A DNA stretch of 64,000 nt, from the NCBI RefSeq assembly GCF_007858285.1, contig NZ_VFIL01000002.1, positions 434,001-498,000 of the forward strand, read 5' to 3'. The number at the start of each line of letters is the position of its first letter. Within the stretch, counting starts at the first letter, position 1. The position numbers were made by a program, and so were the translations under genes. The DNA is from Pseudomonas brenneri. GTDB taxonomy: Bacteria; Pseudomonadota; Gammaproteobacteria; Pseudomonadales; Pseudomonadaceae. Positions 9,002 to 18,913 of the stretch are shown piece by piece. The notes under the pieces were generated by a model. That model searched no databases, was not told where the DNA came from, and saw nothing but the letters and a program-made list of their open reading frames with translations.

Positions 9002-10190
9002 CCACCCAACGTTGGGCGTCAGCCAGGCGCTGCCTGGCGTCCATCAGCTCGATTGCACTGCTGGCGGGGTGGCGTTCGAGCTTGCTCAGGTCGGCGCGGG
9101 CATAGGCCAGGGCGGTCTTCAACTGGCGCAGTTGGTTGTCGATCGGCCGTTTCTCGACACGTTGCAGGTCTGGCCTGGGCTGGGCCGAGTTTTCCTCGGC
9201 AGCGTGCAACGCCTGTTCAGCAGCGGCCAGGGCTGTGCCCAGTGTGGCCAACTGTTCGGCGCCGGCCAGCGCGTCCTGGGCTTTTTTCAGCTCGGCGCGA
9301 CGCATGGCCAGCTGGATTTTTGCGCGCTTGAGCTCAGGATCTTTATTGGTTTGCGGGATCGCCACGGCGGGGGCGTTCGCTTCGAGTGCGTTTAATGCCT
9401 GTTCGGCGGACTCAAACTGTTGTTGCAGGATGATCAACTGCGACTGCTGCTCAAAGGTTGGCGGGTGGCCAAAGGCTTTGAGGGATTTGTGCAGTTGCGC
9501 TCGGCTCATTGCCAGGTTGATTTTGGCCTTTTTTACCGCCGCATCGATGTCGGCAGCTTTTTGCGCGCGGACCCGCTCGATGGCGGCCTGCATAGGGTCG
9601 CTCTCAACCTGTGGGCTGGGGGCCGGGCGTTTGCTGCGGGCCAGGCGTTCCGCCAGTTTGTGTTCTTCCTCGCGTTGCAGCCGTGCATTGCGCTGTTCGA
9701 AGCGACGCCGGGCGCGGTCGCGCTTGGTCGCTCGCGCCTGGAGCTCCTCGGCGGTACTGGCAAAGCCTGCGACTATCGGCAGCACCGTGGCCTGGGGCAG
9801 CGCCAGCATATCGATGCAGTCCACCGGGCACGGGGCCACGCACAAGTCGCAGCCGGTGCATTCATCGACGATGACCGTATGCATCAACTTCGCTGCGCCG
9901 ACAATCGCATCCACCGGGCAGGCCTGGATGCACTTGGTGCAGCCGATGCACTCGGCCTCGCGGATAAAGGCAATCTGCGCGGGGGCTTCGCCACGGGAAC
10001 GGTCCAGCTCCAGCGGCGCCAGGTTCAACAGCTGCGCCAGCTCGGCGATGGTTTCGGTGCCGCCAGGCGGGCACTTGTTGATGGCCTCGCCCTGGGCGAT
10101 ACCCTCGGCGTAGGGCCTGCAACCCGGGTGTCCGCATTTGCCGCATTGGGTCTGGGGCAGCAGGGCGTCGATACGTTGAATCAGGCTCAT
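8982..10190 (-). CDS. rnfB: RnfB-type ferredoxin with long charged repeat tail, no membrane anchor
   Basis: The N-terminal 150 residues are RnfB: the cluster loop C16-x2-C19-x4-C24...C40 ([16 protein letters not shown]) and two ferredoxin motifs, C81-x2-C84-x2-C87-x3-C91 and C111-x2-C114-x2-C117-x3-C121. Canonical RnfB begins with a membrane helix before this loop; here the protein starts with [16 protein letters not shown] and has none. After residue 150 comes about 250 residues of Ala/Lys/Glu/Arg-rich coiled-coil sequence with at least three related repeats ([46 protein letters not shown]). This tail resembles the repeat tail of gammaproteobacterial RnfC, so a past rnfB-rnfC tail fusion is possible (inference). 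It overlaps rnfA by 4 bp. Confidence 0.87.
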   Translation of the reverse strand: MSLIQRIDALLPQTQCGKCGHPGCRPYAEGIAQGEAINKCPPGGTETIAELAQLLNLAPLELDRSRGEAPAQIAFIREAECIGCTKCIQACPVDAIVGAAKLMHTVIVDECTGCDLCVAPCPVDCIDMLALPQATVLPIVAGFASTAEELQARATKRDRARRRFEQRNARLQREEEHKLAERLARSKRPAPSPQVESDPMQAAIERVRAQKAADIDAAVKKAKINLAMSRAQLHKSLKAFGHPPTFEQQSQLIILQQQFESAEQALNALEANAPAVAIPQTNKDPELKRAKIQLAMRRAELKKAQDALAGAEQLATLGTALAAAEQALHAAEENSAQPRPDLQRVEKRPIDNQLRQLKTALAYARADLSKLERHPASSAIELMDARQRLADAQRWVDEHVGA

Positions 10191-10738
10191 GGTGTGATCA
10201 TTGCGTTTAAGCCCAGCAACGCCACGGCCATCAGCCCGGCGCTGAGCAGGTTCACGGGCAGGCCTTTGAAGGGCTGGGGGATATCGTTTTGGTCTATTCG
10301 CTGGCGCAGGTCATTGAACAGGCTGAGGGTCAGCCAGAACGCCGGGCCGATGCCCAGGCAATAAATCAGTTGGCTGGTATTGCCAGGGCTCAGGAGCACC
10401 ACGCTGAGCACGCCGGCGTTGGCCAGCAGCGGCCCCCACAACCCAGTAAAGGGCAGTGCGGGCACGCGGCGGGAAAGCACATTCAGCAACGGCTGGCTCA
10501 ACAGGATCACCGCGGGCACGTAGGCAAACAGCCATAACGCGCCCAGCGCCAACGGCTGCAACAAAAAAAGGTCCAGCAGATAGCTCGAAATACCGGCCAG
10601 CGCCACCAGCAGCGTGGTCGCGAGCCCAAGGGCATGCACCCGCAGTCGTTCCAACTGTGGATCACCAGGCAACAACCGGCGCAGCATGTACTGGCTGATC
10701 AGGGTGGCGCTGAGAAGGGCGACTAGCATTTCGGTCAT
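10187..10738 (-). CDS. rnfA: RnfA-like membrane subunit lacking both cluster cysteines
   Basis: Six-helix membrane protein of 183 aa at the head of the rnf operon. Conserved pieces are an MTE start, [20 protein letters not shown] and [28 protein letters not shown] near the C-terminus. Compared from memory with E. coli RsxA, the first helix aligns without gaps and Cys26 of FLGLCP is Asp here (LLPGDP). The second ligand in PLITTNCAVLG is Ala ([10 protein letters not shown]). The only Cys left is elsewhere, in YCLGIG. The known intramembrane iron-sulfur centre between RnfA and RnfE therefore probably cannot form in its usual way. metG ends 110 bp upstream on the same strand. Confidence 0.82.
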   Translation of the reverse strand: MTEMLVALLSATLISQYMLRRLLPGDPQLERLRVHALGLATTLLVALAGISSYLLDLFLLQPLALGALWLFAYVPAVILLSQPLLNVLSRRVPALPFTGLWGPLLANAGVLSVVLLSPGNTSQLIYCLGIGPAFWLTLSLFNDLRQRIDQNDIPQPFKGLPVNLLSAGLMAVALLGLNAMITP

Positions 10739-10848
10739 GGTCGAGCCGGTTAAGCAAACAGGGCCTGATTATCCGGCAAGCAGGGAGAGGGTACTAGCGC
10801 AAACCGCCCTGTCGCGGCTAATCACCACGGCAGGGCAGGCTTGAGGTG

Positions 10849-12900
10849 TTACTTGATGCGCTGGCCAGGCTTGGCGCCGCTGTCCGGGCTGAGCAGGTAG
10901 ATCTCTTCACCGCCAGGGCCGGCAGCCATCACCATGCCTTCGGAGATACCGAACTTCATTTTCCGTGGCTTGAGGTTGGCGATCATCATGGTCAGGCGAC
11001 CATCGAGCTTGGACGGGTCCGGATACGCGCTCTTGATCCCGGAGAACACGTTGCGTTGTTCATCACCGATATCCAGGGTCAGGCGCAACAGCTTGTCGGC
11101 GCCTTCCACCGCTTCGGCCTTGATGATCAGCGCGACACGCAGGTCCACTGCGGCAAACGCGTCGAAGTCGATTTCCGGCGACAGCGGATCCTTGGCCAAC
11201 TCGCCATTGCCCGCTGGGGCTGCCTGGCCGGTATCGGTCTGGCTGGCGGTCAGGTCTTCCTTGGAGGCGTCAGTCATGGCCTGCACCTTGACCGGATCGA
11301 TACGGGTCATCAACGGCTTGAATTCGTTGAGCTGATGGCTGTTGAGCAGGCGGGTATGGTCATTCCAGGTCAGCGGTGCAACGTTGAGGAATGCCTCGGC
11401 GTCGGCGGCCAGCAACGGCAGCACCGGCTTGAGGAAGATCACCAGTTGGCGGAACAGGTTGATGCCGGTGGCGCAGATGGCCTGGACTTCATCCTGCTTG
11501 CCTTCCTGCTTGTTCAGCGACCACGGCGCCTTGTCGGCGATCCAGGCGTTGGCACGGTCGGCCAGGCCCATGATCTCGCGCATGGCACGGGCAAAGTCGC
11601 GGGCTTCATAGGCATCGGCGATGCTTGGCGCGGCGGCCAGGAAGGCGTCGGTCAGTTCTGGCGCGGCGTTGACCGGAACCATCACGCCAGCATTGCCCTT
11701 GTGGATAAACCCGGCGCAACGGCTGGCGATGTTGACTACCTTGCCCACCAGGTCCGAGTTGACCTTCTGCACGAAGTCTTCCAGGTTCAGGTCCAGGTCG
11801 TCTACGCCACGGCCCAGCTTGGACGCGTAGTAGTAGCGCAGGTACTCCGGCGACAGGTGGTCCAGGTAGGTGCGCGCCTTGATAAAGGTGCCACGGGACT
11901 TGGACATCTTCTGGCCGTTGACCGTCAGGTAGCCGTGCACGGCGATGCCGGTTGGCTTGCGGTAGCCCGAGCCTTCGAGCATGGCCGGCCAGAACAGGGC
12001 GTGGAAGTTGACGATGTCCTTGCCGATGAAGTGGTACAGCTCGGCGGTGGAGTCCTTGCCCCAGAACGCGTCGAAGTCCAACTCTGGCGTGCGGTCGCAG
12101 AGGTTCTTGAAGCTGGCCATGTAGCCGATTGGCGCGTCCAGCCACACGTAGAAGTACTTGCCCGGTTCATCGGGTATCTCAAAACCGAAATACGGCGCAT
12201 CACGGGAGATGTCCCACTGTTGCAGGCCGGCATCCAGCCATTCGGCGATCTTGTTCGCCACGGCGTCCTGCAGGGTGCCGCTGCGGGTCCAGGCTTGCAG
12301 CATTTCCTGGAAATCCGGGAGCTTGAAGAAGAAGTGCTGGGAATCCTTGAGCACCGGGGTGGCGCCAGAGATCGCCGACTTCGGATCCTTCAGGTCGGTG
12401 GGTGCATAGGTGGCACCGCATTTTTCGCAGTTGTCGCCGTACTGGTCTTCAGTGCCGCACTTGGGGCAGGTGCCCTTGATGAAGCGGTCGGCCAGGAACA
12501 TTTTCTTTTCCGGGTCGAAATACTGGGTGATCGAGCGCGTAGCAATGTGCCCGGCGTCACGCAGCTTCAGGTAGATCTGGCTCGACAGCTCGCGGTTTTC
12601 TTCGGCGTGGGTCGAGTGGAAGTTGTCGAAATCCACCAGGAACTCGGCAAAGTCGGCGCTATGTTCAGCCTGGACGTTGGCGATCAGTTGTTCCGGAGTG
12701 ATGCCTTCCTTTTCGGCGCGCAACATGATGGCCGAACCGTGGGCGTCGTCTGCGCAGACATAGATGCATTGATTGCCGCGATGCTTCTGGAAGCGCACCC
12801 ACATATCGGTCTGGATGTACTCAAGCATATGGCCAAGATGGATGGAACCATTGGCATAGGGCAGGGCGCTGGTGACGAGGATCTTGCGTGGCTCGGACAT
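10849..12900 (-). CDS. metG: Methionyl-tRNA synthetase
   Basis: Class I aminoacyl-tRNA synthetase, 683 aa. The HIGH motif is HLGH in [15 protein letters not shown], the zinc knuckle is CPKC...CEKCGATY, and the KMSKS loop is [10 protein letters not shown]. The last 110 residues form the EMAPII-like tRNA-binding domain ([28 protein letters not shown]). The length and layout are those of the long E. coli type. It is divergent from apbC, with about 170 bp between them. Confidence 0.97.
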   Translation of the reverse strand: MSEPRKILVTSALPYANGSIHLGHMLEYIQTDMWVRFQKHRGNQCIYVCADDAHGSAIMLRAEKEGITPEQLIANVQAEHSADFAEFLVDFDNFHSTHAEENRELSSQIYLKLRDAGHIATRSITQYFDPEKKMFLADRFIKGTCPKCGTEDQYGDNCEKCGATYAPTDLKDPKSAISGATPVLKDSQHFFFKLPDFQEMLQAWTRSGTLQDAVANKIAEWLDAGLQQWDISRDAPYFGFEIPDEPGKYFYVWLDAPIGYMASFKNLCDRTPELDFDAFWGKDSTAELYHFIGKDIVNFHALFWPAMLEGSGYRKPTGIAVHGYLTVNGQKMSKSRGTFIKARTYLDHLSPEYLRYYYASKLGRGVDDLDLNLEDFVQKVNSDLVGKVVNIASRCAGFIHKGNAGVMVPVNAAPELTDAFLAAAPSIADAYEARDFARAMREIMGLADRANAWIADKAPWSLNKQEGKQDEVQAICATGINLFRQLVIFLKPVLPLLAADAEAFLNVAPLTWNDHTRLLNSHQLNEFKPLMTRIDPVKVQAMTDASKEDLTASQTDTGQAAPAGNGELAKDPLSPEIDFDAFAAVDLRVALIIKAEAVEGADKLLRLTLDIGDEQRNVFSGIKSAYPDPSKLDGRLTMMIANLKPRKMKFGISEGMVMAAGPGGEEIYLLSPDSGAKPGQRIK

Positions 12901-13071
12901 GGGGCTCGGCTACTTGATGAAACGGAGGTCGGCCACTATAAAGCGCCGGCGAATTTATTTCACCCCGTGAGGCTGTTTCAGGGTTTTCCAATGTCGCGAA
13001 AGCATGCCCCTCGGGCGCGGGAACGGTTAGGATAGCCGCCTGTTTTAGTCTGTCTTTTCCGGGAGTAGCCC

Positions 13072-14166
13072 ATGAGCGCCGTCAATCGCGCAGCGGTGGA
13101 AGCCGTTCTTCGCCAGTACACCGACCCCTATCTGAACCAGGACCCGGTCAGCGCCGGCTGTGTCCGGGCCATTGATGTGCAGGGCGATCAGGTCACGGTC
13201 CAGCTTGAACTGGGCTACGCCGCCGGTCTGTTCAAGAGCGGCTGGGCGCAGATGCTGCAAATGGCCATTGAAGGCCTGGACGGTGTGCGTTCGGCCAAGG
13301 TCGACATCCAGTGCGTGATCGCCGCGCACAAGGCCCAGGCACAGATCCCGGGCCTGGCCAACGTCAAGAACGTGGTGGCCGTGGCGTCGGGCAAGGGAGG
13401 CGTGGGCAAATCGACCACGGCGGCCAACCTGGCCCTGGCCCTGGCCCGTGAAGGCGCGCGGGTGGGGATTCTCGACGCGGATATCTATGGCCCCAGCCAG
13501 GGCGTGATGTTTGGCATTGCCGAAGGTTCGCGGCCCAAGATCAAGGACCAGAAGTGGTTCGTGCCAATCCAGGCCCATGGCGTGGAAGTCATGTCGATGG
13601 CGTTCCTCACCGATGACAACACGCCGATGGTCTGGCGTGGGCCGATGGTGTCCGGGGCCTTGATGCAACTGGTGATGCAGACCGACTGGGGCAACCTGGA
13701 CTACCTGGTGATCGATATGCCGCCAGGCACCGGTGATATCCAGCTGACCCTGGCGCAAAAAGTGCCGGTGGCCGGTTCAGTGATCGTGACCACGCCCCAG
13801 GACCTGGCGCTGCTCGACGCGCGCAAAGGCGTGGAGATGTTCCGCAAGGTCAACATCCCGGTGCTGGGCGTGGTGGAAAACATGGCGGTGCACATCTGTT
13901 CCAACTGCGGTCACGCCGAGCATTTGTTCGGTGAAGGCGGCGGTGAAAAGCTCGCCACGCAATATGACGTTGAGTTGCTGGCTTCATTGCCGCTGTCGAT
14001 GGGCATTCGTGAGCAGGCTGATGGCGGCAAGCCGACGGTGGTCGCCGAGCCGGATGGGCAGATCGCCATGGTTTACCAGGAACTGGCCCGCCATGTGGGC
14101 GCGCGGATTGTCTTGCAGGAAGCCGGTGCCCAGGCAATGCCGACCATCACTGTCAGCGACGACTGA
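13072..14166 (+). CDS. apbC: Iron-sulfur cluster carrier ApbC/Mrp
   Basis: P-loop ATPase that carries [4Fe-4S] clusters to target proteins. An N-terminal MIP18-like domain (1-95) precedes the deviant Walker A SGKGGVGKST at about residue 104. The cluster-binding pair is CSNCGHAEHLFGEGGG at about 283. The length of 364 aa is usual. The divergent metG-apbC arrangement matches PA3482-PA3481. A terminator follows. Confidence 0.95.
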   Translation: MSAVNRAAVEAVLRQYTDPYLNQDPVSAGCVRAIDVQGDQVTVQLELGYAAGLFKSGWAQMLQMAIEGLDGVRSAKVDIQCVIAAHKAQAQIPGLANVKNVVAVASGKGGVGKSTTAANLALALAREGARVGILDADIYGPSQGVMFGIAEGSRPKIKDQKWFVPIQAHGVEVMSMAFLTDDNTPMVWRGPMVSGALMQLVMQTDWGNLDYLVIDMPPGTGDIQLTLAQKVPVAGSVIVTTPQDLALLDARKGVEMFRKVNIPVLGVVENMAVHICSNCGHAEHLFGEGGGEKLATQYDVELLASLPLSMGIREQADGGKPTVVAEPDGQIAMVYQELARHVGARIVLQEAGAQAMPTITVSDD

Positions 14167-14181
14167 TCAGCCTGAAGGCAG

Positions 14182-14212
14182 AAAAGCCTCGACCCTGTCG
14201 GGGCTTTTTCTT
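14182..14212 (+). terminator. Terminator of apbC
   Basis: AAAAGCC(T)CGAC pairs with GTCGGGGCTTTTT around a short CCT loop and is followed by T residues, 15-45 bp past the stop. Confidence 0.75.
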
Positions 14213-14263
14213 GTCTTGCGTAAACCTTTTGGACGGTCGAGTGCGCATTTCCCTAATGGACCG

Positions 14264-14281
14264 TGTAAGCATTCGCTTACT
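14264..14281 (+). promoter_or_regulatory. GacA upstream activating sequence of rsmZ
   Basis: TGTAAGCATTCGCTTACT is an almost perfect match to the TGTAAG-N6-CTTACA site bound by the GacS/GacA response regulator upstream of rsm small RNAs. It lies about 190 bp before the likely rsmZ start, the distance known for rsmZ in P. fluorescens-type strains. Confidence 0.9.
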
Positions 14282-14417
14282 TTTTCGTAAGTGTTTGGTT
14301 TTTTAGCCGCGCCAGGACGCCTCGAATTACCTGGATATATTTCTATGCAATTGAAAAATAACATTTATTTATTGTGGTTCGAAGGCGGCGACAGGTTGTG
14401 CTTGCGAATGGATCCCG

Positions 14418-14445
14418 TTGAACTTGTTCGGGAAGTCTCTACTAT
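14418..14445 (+). promoter_or_regulatory. rsmZ core promoter
   Basis: TTGAAC and TACTAT are separated by 16 bp, a sigma70-type promoter. The predicted start is 7-9 bp downstream, at about 14452-14454. Confidence 0.75.
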
Positions 14446-14453
14446 CAGCCCTG

Positions 14454-14585
14454 TGTCCACGGATTGACACAGTCATCAAGGATCGATGACTCAGGGAACC
14501 TCGCAGGATGCGATTCATCAGGACGATGAAAGGGAACACAGGGACTAGGGAAAAAATGTGGGCGGGTCAAACCGCCCCTTTTTTT
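14454..14585 (+). ncRNA. rsmZ: Small regulatory RNA RsmZ
   Basis: GacA-activated RNA that sequesters the translational repressors RsmA/RsmE. Eight GGA motifs are seen, starting at 14461, 14480, 14495, 14506, 14521, 14533, 14542 and 14549. Several lie in hairpin loops, for example CATCAGGACGATG at 14516-14528. The 5' end TGTCCACGGATTGACACAG resembles the rsmZ 5' hairpin known from P. protegens. The RNA ends in a GGGCGGT/ACCGCCC hairpin with a T run (14560-14585). It lies beside fdxA as in other pseudomonads, but the other flank is apbC and not rpoS. Confidence 0.92.
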
Positions 14586-14623
14586 GCCTGCAGAAAAGTA
14601 AAAGACCGGCGTGCAGAAACGCA

Positions 14624-14646
14624 AAAAGGCCCGCAAGGGGCCTTTT
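14624..14646 (-). terminator. Terminator of fdxA
   Basis: AAAAGGCCC-GCAA-GGGGCCTTTT hairpin, 18 bp past the fdxA stop on the minus strand. T/A runs on both sides let it work in both directions. Confidence 0.85.
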
Positions 14647-14663
14647 GAAGGGGCGCGACGCTG

Positions 14664-14987
14664 TTAGCGTTCGAGGTCTTTGATCTTGCCTTTTACGCCA
14701 TCCCACTCTTCCGCATCTGGAAGCGATTCTTTTTTCTCAGTGATGTTTGGCCAGATTTCCGCCAGCTCGACGTTCAACTGAATAAATTCCTGCATCTCTG
14801 CCGGGACTTCATCCTCGGAGAAAATCGCAACGGCCGGGCATTCTGGTTCACACAGGGCGCAGTCAATGCACTCATCCGGGTGGATCACCAGGAAATTCGG
14901 GCCTTCGTAAAAGCAGTCCACCGGACACACTTCTACGCAGTCGGTGTACTTGCACTTGATGCAGTTGTCGGTGACGACGAAGGTCAT
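14664..14987 (-). CDS. fdxA: Seven-iron ferredoxin FdxA
   Basis: 107-aa [3Fe-4S][4Fe-4S] ferredoxin of the Azotobacter FdI type. Cysteine motifs are [18 protein letters not shown] and [12 protein letters not shown]. The C-terminal extension after residue 60 is typical of this family. A small cytoplasmic electron carrier, it is flanked by rsmZ and mutS as in many pseudomonads. Confidence 0.95.
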   Translation of the reverse strand: MTFVVTDNCIKCKYTDCVEVCPVDCFYEGPNFLVIHPDECIDCALCEPECPAVAIFSEDEVPAEMQEFIQLNVELAEIWPNITEKKESLPDAEEWDGVKGKIKDLER

Positions 14988-15129
14988 TTCTAATTTTCTC
15001 CTCAGGCGGCGGCAGCGAAACCCCTTGTGGCAGGGCTCGCGAGGTTCGGGAGCGATAGTCTGCGGGCCAGGCTAAAAGCCCGCAGCATCCCAAACCGCGC
15101 GAGAGTCTACCAGCTTGCAAGCGTCTGCG

Positions 15130-17721
15130 TTATATCCGAGTCTTCAGTGCATATAACATTTCGAGCGCTTTACGCGGTGTCAAGTCATCCAGGTCAAGCT
15201 TTACCAACTCATCCAGCACTGGATGGGGCAGGCTGGCGAACATATCGCTCTGGTGCGGTGCCGCAGGTTTGCTGGTGGCCTTGGCGGGGCTGGCGACCAC
15301 ATTCTCATGGGGCAGGGCCGTGGTTTCCAGGCGGCTGAGGTGCTCGCGGGCGCGCAAAATCACGTCGTTCGGTACACCGGCCAGTTGCGCCACGGCCAGG
15401 CCGTAACTCTGGCTGGCCGGGCCTGGCAGCACATGGTGCAGGAACACGATGCGTTCGTTGTGCTCGGTGGCATTGAGATGCACGTTGGCCACCAGCGGCT
15501 CGCTTTCCGGCAATACGGTCAGCTCGAAGTAGTGGGTGGCAAACAGCGTATAGGCCCGCAGGTGCGCCAGGCGCTCGGCTGCCGCCCAGGCCAGGGACAA
15601 GCCGTCGAAGGTACTGGTGCCGCGCCCCACTTCGTCCATCAATACCAGGCTGCGGTCGCTGGCGTTGTGCAGGATATTGGCGGTTTCGCTCATTTCCACC
15701 ATAAAGGTCGAACGGCCACCGGCCAGGTCATCGCTGGAGCCGATCCGGGTAAAAATGCGGTCTACCAGGGACAACTCGCAACTGGCCGCCGGCACGAAGC
15801 TGCCGATATGCGCCAGCAGCACGATCAATGCGGTCTGGCGCATGTAGGTGGATTTACCACCCATGTTCGGACCGGTGATCACCAGCATGCGCGTATCGTC
15901 GTCCAGCGACAGGTCGTTGGCCACGAACGGGGTGGTCAGCACTTGTTCCACTACCGGATGGCGACCCTGGACAATGCGCATGCACGGCTCGCTGACAAAA
16001 CGCGGGCAGTTCAGGTCAAGGTTCAAGGCGCGCTCGGCCAGGTTGCTCAACACATCCAGCTCGGCCAGGGCCGCGGCGGTGTCCTGCAACGGTGCCAGCT
16101 TGCCGATCAGGTCTTCGAGCAAGGCCTCATAGAGCATTTTCTCCCGGGCCAGGGCGCGGCTCTTGGCCGACAGTGCTTTGTCTTCGAATGCTTTGAGCTC
16201 GGGCGTGATGAAGCGCTCGGCACCTTTGAGGGTCTGGCGGCGCTGGTAATCGATAGGTGCCTGCTCGGCTTGCTTGCTCGGCAATTCAATAAAGTAGCCG
16301 TGCACACGGTTGTAGCCGACCTTGAGATTGGCCAGGCCGGTGCGGGCTTTTTCGCGGGCCTCCAGGTCAATCAGGAACTGCCCGGCGTTTTCGCTCAGGG
16401 CTTGCAGCTCGTCCAGCTCGCTGTCGTAACCGGTCTTGAGCACGCCTCCGTCGCGGATGATTGCAGGCGGGTTGTCAATGATGGCTTTTGCCAGCAGCGC
16501 CGCCAGTTCCGGGTAGGTGCCGGCCGTGACGGCAAGTTGTTGCAGGTGCGGCGCTTCCAGTTCGGTCATCGCCTGTTGCAACTCGGGCAATACGCCCAGC
16601 GCGTCTCGCAAGCGTGCCAGGTCGCGAGGGCGAGCGTTACGCAAGCCGATTCGCGCGAGGATTCGCTCGATATCACCGATCTCCTTGAGCTGCGGCTGCA
16701 GCTTTTCAAAACGGTAGACGTCCAGCAGGCAGGTAATAGATGACTGACGCGCTTGCAGCACCGTCAAGTCGCGCAGCGGGCGGTTCAGCCAGCGGGTCAG
16801 CAAACGGCTGCCCATGGCGGTCTGGCAACGGTCGACCACCGACTGCAGGGTATTGTCGCGCCCGCCAGCCAGGTTGGTGTCCAACTCCAGATTGCGCCGA
16901 CTGGCGCCATCGAGCACCACGGTGTCGTCCAGGCGCTCATGGCGCAGGCTGCGCAAATGCGGCAGGGCGGTGCGCTGGGTTTCCTTTGCATAGTTGAGCA
17001 GGCAACCGGCGGCGCCGATGGCCAGGGTCAGGGTCTCGCAGCCAAAGCCCTTGAGATCCTGCACGGAGAATTGCTGGCACAGACTTTTTAGCGCCGAATC
17101 ACGCTCAAAATCCCACGGCGCACGGCGCTTGGTCCCACGACGTTTTTCCGCCGGCAGGTCCTTGGGCCAGTCATCCGGGATCATCAACTCCACCGGATTG
17201 ATCCGCTCCAACTCTGCCAGCAGGTTTTCCCAGCCCTTGATCTCCAGGACTGTGAAGTTGCCACTGGTGATATCCAGCACCGCCAGGCCGAACAGCCGCT
17301 CATCCCCCAGCACCGCCGCGATCAGGTTGTCGCGGCGCTCATCCAGCAGCGCCTCATCACTCACCGTCCCCGGCGTAATGATGCGTACCACCTGACGTTC
17401 CACCGGCCCTTTGCTGGTGGCCGGGTCGCCGATCTGCTCGCAGATCACCACCGACTCGCCGAGCTTGACCAGCTTGGCCAGGTAACCTTCCAACGAATGA
17501 TAAGGAATCCCACACATCGGAATCGCCTGCCCAGCCGACTGCCCGCGCGCGGTCAGGGTGATGTCCAGCAACTTGGCGGCCTTCTTCGCATCTTCATAGA
17601 AGATCTCGTAGAAATCGCCCATGCGATAGAACATCAACTGATCAGGGTGCTGGTTTTTCAGGCGCCAGTACTGCTGCATCATCGGGGTGTGGGAGGACAG
17701 ATCGGAAGTGTTTTTACTCAT
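15130..17721 (-). CDS. mutS: DNA mismatch repair protein MutS
   Basis: Recognises mismatches and recruits MutL; 863 aa. The mismatch-binding domain has the [15 protein letters not shown] signature with the wedging Phe/Glu of F-x-E. Walker A is [13 protein letters not shown] and the Walker B region is [12 protein letters not shown]; an HTH tail ends the protein ([17 protein letters not shown]). It marks the left border of the tailocin locus. Confidence 0.98.
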   Translation of the reverse strand: MSKNTSDLSSHTPMMQQYWRLKNQHPDQLMFYRMGDFYEIFYEDAKKAAKLLDITLTARGQSAGQAIPMCGIPYHSLEGYLAKLVKLGESVVICEQIGDPATSKGPVERQVVRIITPGTVSDEALLDERRDNLIAAVLGDERLFGLAVLDITSGNFTVLEIKGWENLLAELERINPVELMIPDDWPKDLPAEKRRGTKRRAPWDFERDSALKSLCQQFSVQDLKGFGCETLTLAIGAAGCLLNYAKETQRTALPHLRSLRHERLDDTVVLDGASRRNLELDTNLAGGRDNTLQSVVDRCQTAMGSRLLTRWLNRPLRDLTVLQARQSSITCLLDVYRFEKLQPQLKEIGDIERILARIGLRNARPRDLARLRDALGVLPELQQAMTELEAPHLQQLAVTAGTYPELAALLAKAIIDNPPAIIRDGGVLKTGYDSELDELQALSENAGQFLIDLEAREKARTGLANLKVGYNRVHGYFIELPSKQAEQAPIDYQRRQTLKGAERFITPELKAFEDKALSAKSRALAREKMLYEALLEDLIGKLAPLQDTAAALAELDVLSNLAERALNLDLNCPRFVSEPCMRIVQGRHPVVEQVLTTPFVANDLSLDDDTRMLVITGPNMGGKSTYMRQTALIVLLAHIGSFVPAASCELSLVDRIFTRIGSSDDLAGGRSTFMVEMSETANILHNASDRSLVLMDEVGRGTSTFDGLSLAWAAAERLAHLRAYTLFATHYFELTVLPESEPLVANVHLNATEHNERIVFLHHVLPGPASQSYGLAVAQLAGVPNDVILRAREHLSRLETTALPHENVVASPAKATSKPAAPHQSDMFASLPHPVLDELVKLDLDDLTPRKALEMLYALKTRI

Positions 17722-17880
17722 TGGATAGTAGGCAAATTCGTTGAAAGTGATGGGGCAAAGGGGGCGCTTGGCCCAGCATTTTTTGCGATGGCGGCAAGGT
17801 TAACATGTGAGGTCAGTGCTTCGCAGTTCACAAACGGTTAGGTAAAACGCAGAAGGAGTACACCTAACGCCGATCTTGGC

Positions 17881-17996
17881 TGTAGGAGCGAGCTTGCTCG
17901 CGAAGAACGTTAACGATAATGCGTGCTTGCTGGGTAAGCGCGGTGCTCTGAGGTTTTTCGTCGGAACGCCGCCCGGAGACAAGCTCGCTTCTACAG
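17881..17996. repeat. REP doublet (REPIN-like)
   Basis: A left arm, GTAGGAGCGAGCTTGCTCGC, is followed about 75 bp later by a decayed inverted arm ending CAAGCTCGCTTCTACAG. It lies between mutS and the tailocin repressor gene. The same family recurs at 35003, 39541 and 51957. Confidence 0.85.
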
Positions 17997-18017
17997 AAAA
18001 TCGGCATTAGGTGTGGA

Positions 18018-18058
18018 TGTGCATACGTCATGCACAAAATATGCAAATTAGCATTTGC
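18018..18058. promoter_or_regulatory. Putative operator upstream of the tailocin repressor gene
   Basis: Two adjacent palindromes lie 33-73 bp before the repressor ATG: TGTGCAT-ACGTC-ATGCACA (18018-18036) and GCAAAT-TAGC-ATTTGC (18043-18058). Both contain the ATGC/GCAT core that recurs at 18914-18973 beyond the gene, which suggests autoregulation. Binding is inferred, not shown. Confidence 0.5.
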
Positions 18059-18090
18059 CAACCCCAAAAACTCCCGTCACTATCCCCGTT

Positions 18091-18819
18091 ATGCAAAAAC
18101 GCAACGTTTCAATCGTCTTAAGAGAGCTGCTCGATCACGACGGGATCTCCCCCACGGAGCTTCACCGGCGTACCGGCGTGCCTCAATCCACTCTGTCCCG
18201 GATCCTCAGCGGCAAGATCGTTGATCCGTCGGACAAGCACATCTCGCGTATCGCTGATTATTTCCGCATCAGCACTGACCAGTTGCGCGGGCGTGCGGCG
18301 CCGGTGCGGTTGGATGAGCGTGACCCGATGCATTCGGAGCTCAAGGATATAAGCCTGTGGGACGACGATACCCCCGTCAATGACGACGAGGTGTCGATCC
18401 CCTTTTTGCGTGAGGTTGAATTGGCTGCTGGATCAGGAAGATTCGTCATCGAGGAAAGCGAGAAGGCCAGCCTGCGGTTCGGCAAGCGCAGCCTGCGGCA
18501 TAACGGTGTGCAATTCGATCAGGCCAAGTGTGTGACGGTGCGCGGTAACAGCATGCTGCCGGTATTGCGCGATGGGGCGACGGTGGGGGTCAATGCTGGC
18601 AAGAGCGGGATTGGCGATATCGTCGATGGCGATTTGTATGCCATCAACCACAACGGCCAATTGCGGGTCAAACAACTCTATCGCCTGCCTTCGGGGATTC
18701 GCCTGCGCAGTTTCAATCGTGATGAGCATCCGGATGAGGACTACAGCTTCCAGGATATCCAGGAAGAACAGATCAGCATCCTCGGTCACGTTTTCTGGTG
18801 GGGCATGTACGCCCGCTAA
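18091..18819 (+). CDS. prtR: PrtR-like repressor of the tailocin (HTH plus S24 peptidase)
   Basis: LexA/CI-type repressor of 242 aa, expected to silence the tailocin until RecA-stimulated self-cleavage. The N-terminal HTH (about 5-60) contains TELHRRTGVPQSTLSRILSG. The C-terminal S24 domain has the catalytic Ser in RGNSMLPVLRDG and the catalytic Lys in LRVKQLYRL. The upstream ATG at 18055 would add 12 residues of poor character; MQKRNVSIVLREL was chosen. No prtN-like activator gene is next to it. The symbol is by similarity of type and position. Confidence 0.85.
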   Translation: MQKRNVSIVLRELLDHDGISPTELHRRTGVPQSTLSRILSGKIVDPSDKHISRIADYFRISTDQLRGRAAPVRLDERDPMHSELKDISLWDDDTPVNDDEVSIPFLREVELAAGSGRFVIEESEKASLRFGKRSLRHNGVQFDQAKCVTVRGNSMLPVLRDGATVGVNAGKSGIGDIVDGDLYAINHNGQLRVKQLYRLPSGIRLRSFNRDEHPDEDYSFQDIQEEQISILGHVFWWGMYAR

Positions 18820-18837
18820 ACCTCCTTTGTAAGAAAC

Positions 18838-18863
18838 AGCCCGCTCATCAGCGGGCTTTTTTT
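18838..18863 (+). terminator. Terminator of the repressor gene
   Basis: AGCCCGCT-CATC-AGCGGGCT stem followed by seven T residues, 19 bp after the stop codon. Confidence 0.88.
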
Positions 18864-18913
18864 CGCCTGCGGAAAACCGCCAAGTGGCTGTCTTTCAAGA
18901 TGTTTATGCTGAT

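Noticed and set aside
10846..13035. 729-codon plus-strand frame over metG
   Set aside because: An antisense frame created by GC-rich codon bias; metG on the minus strand carries HIGH, KMSKS and zinc motifs.
14445..14636. 63-codon minus-strand frame
   Set aside because: It lies inside the rsmZ RNA gene and its terminator; the RNA explains the sequence.
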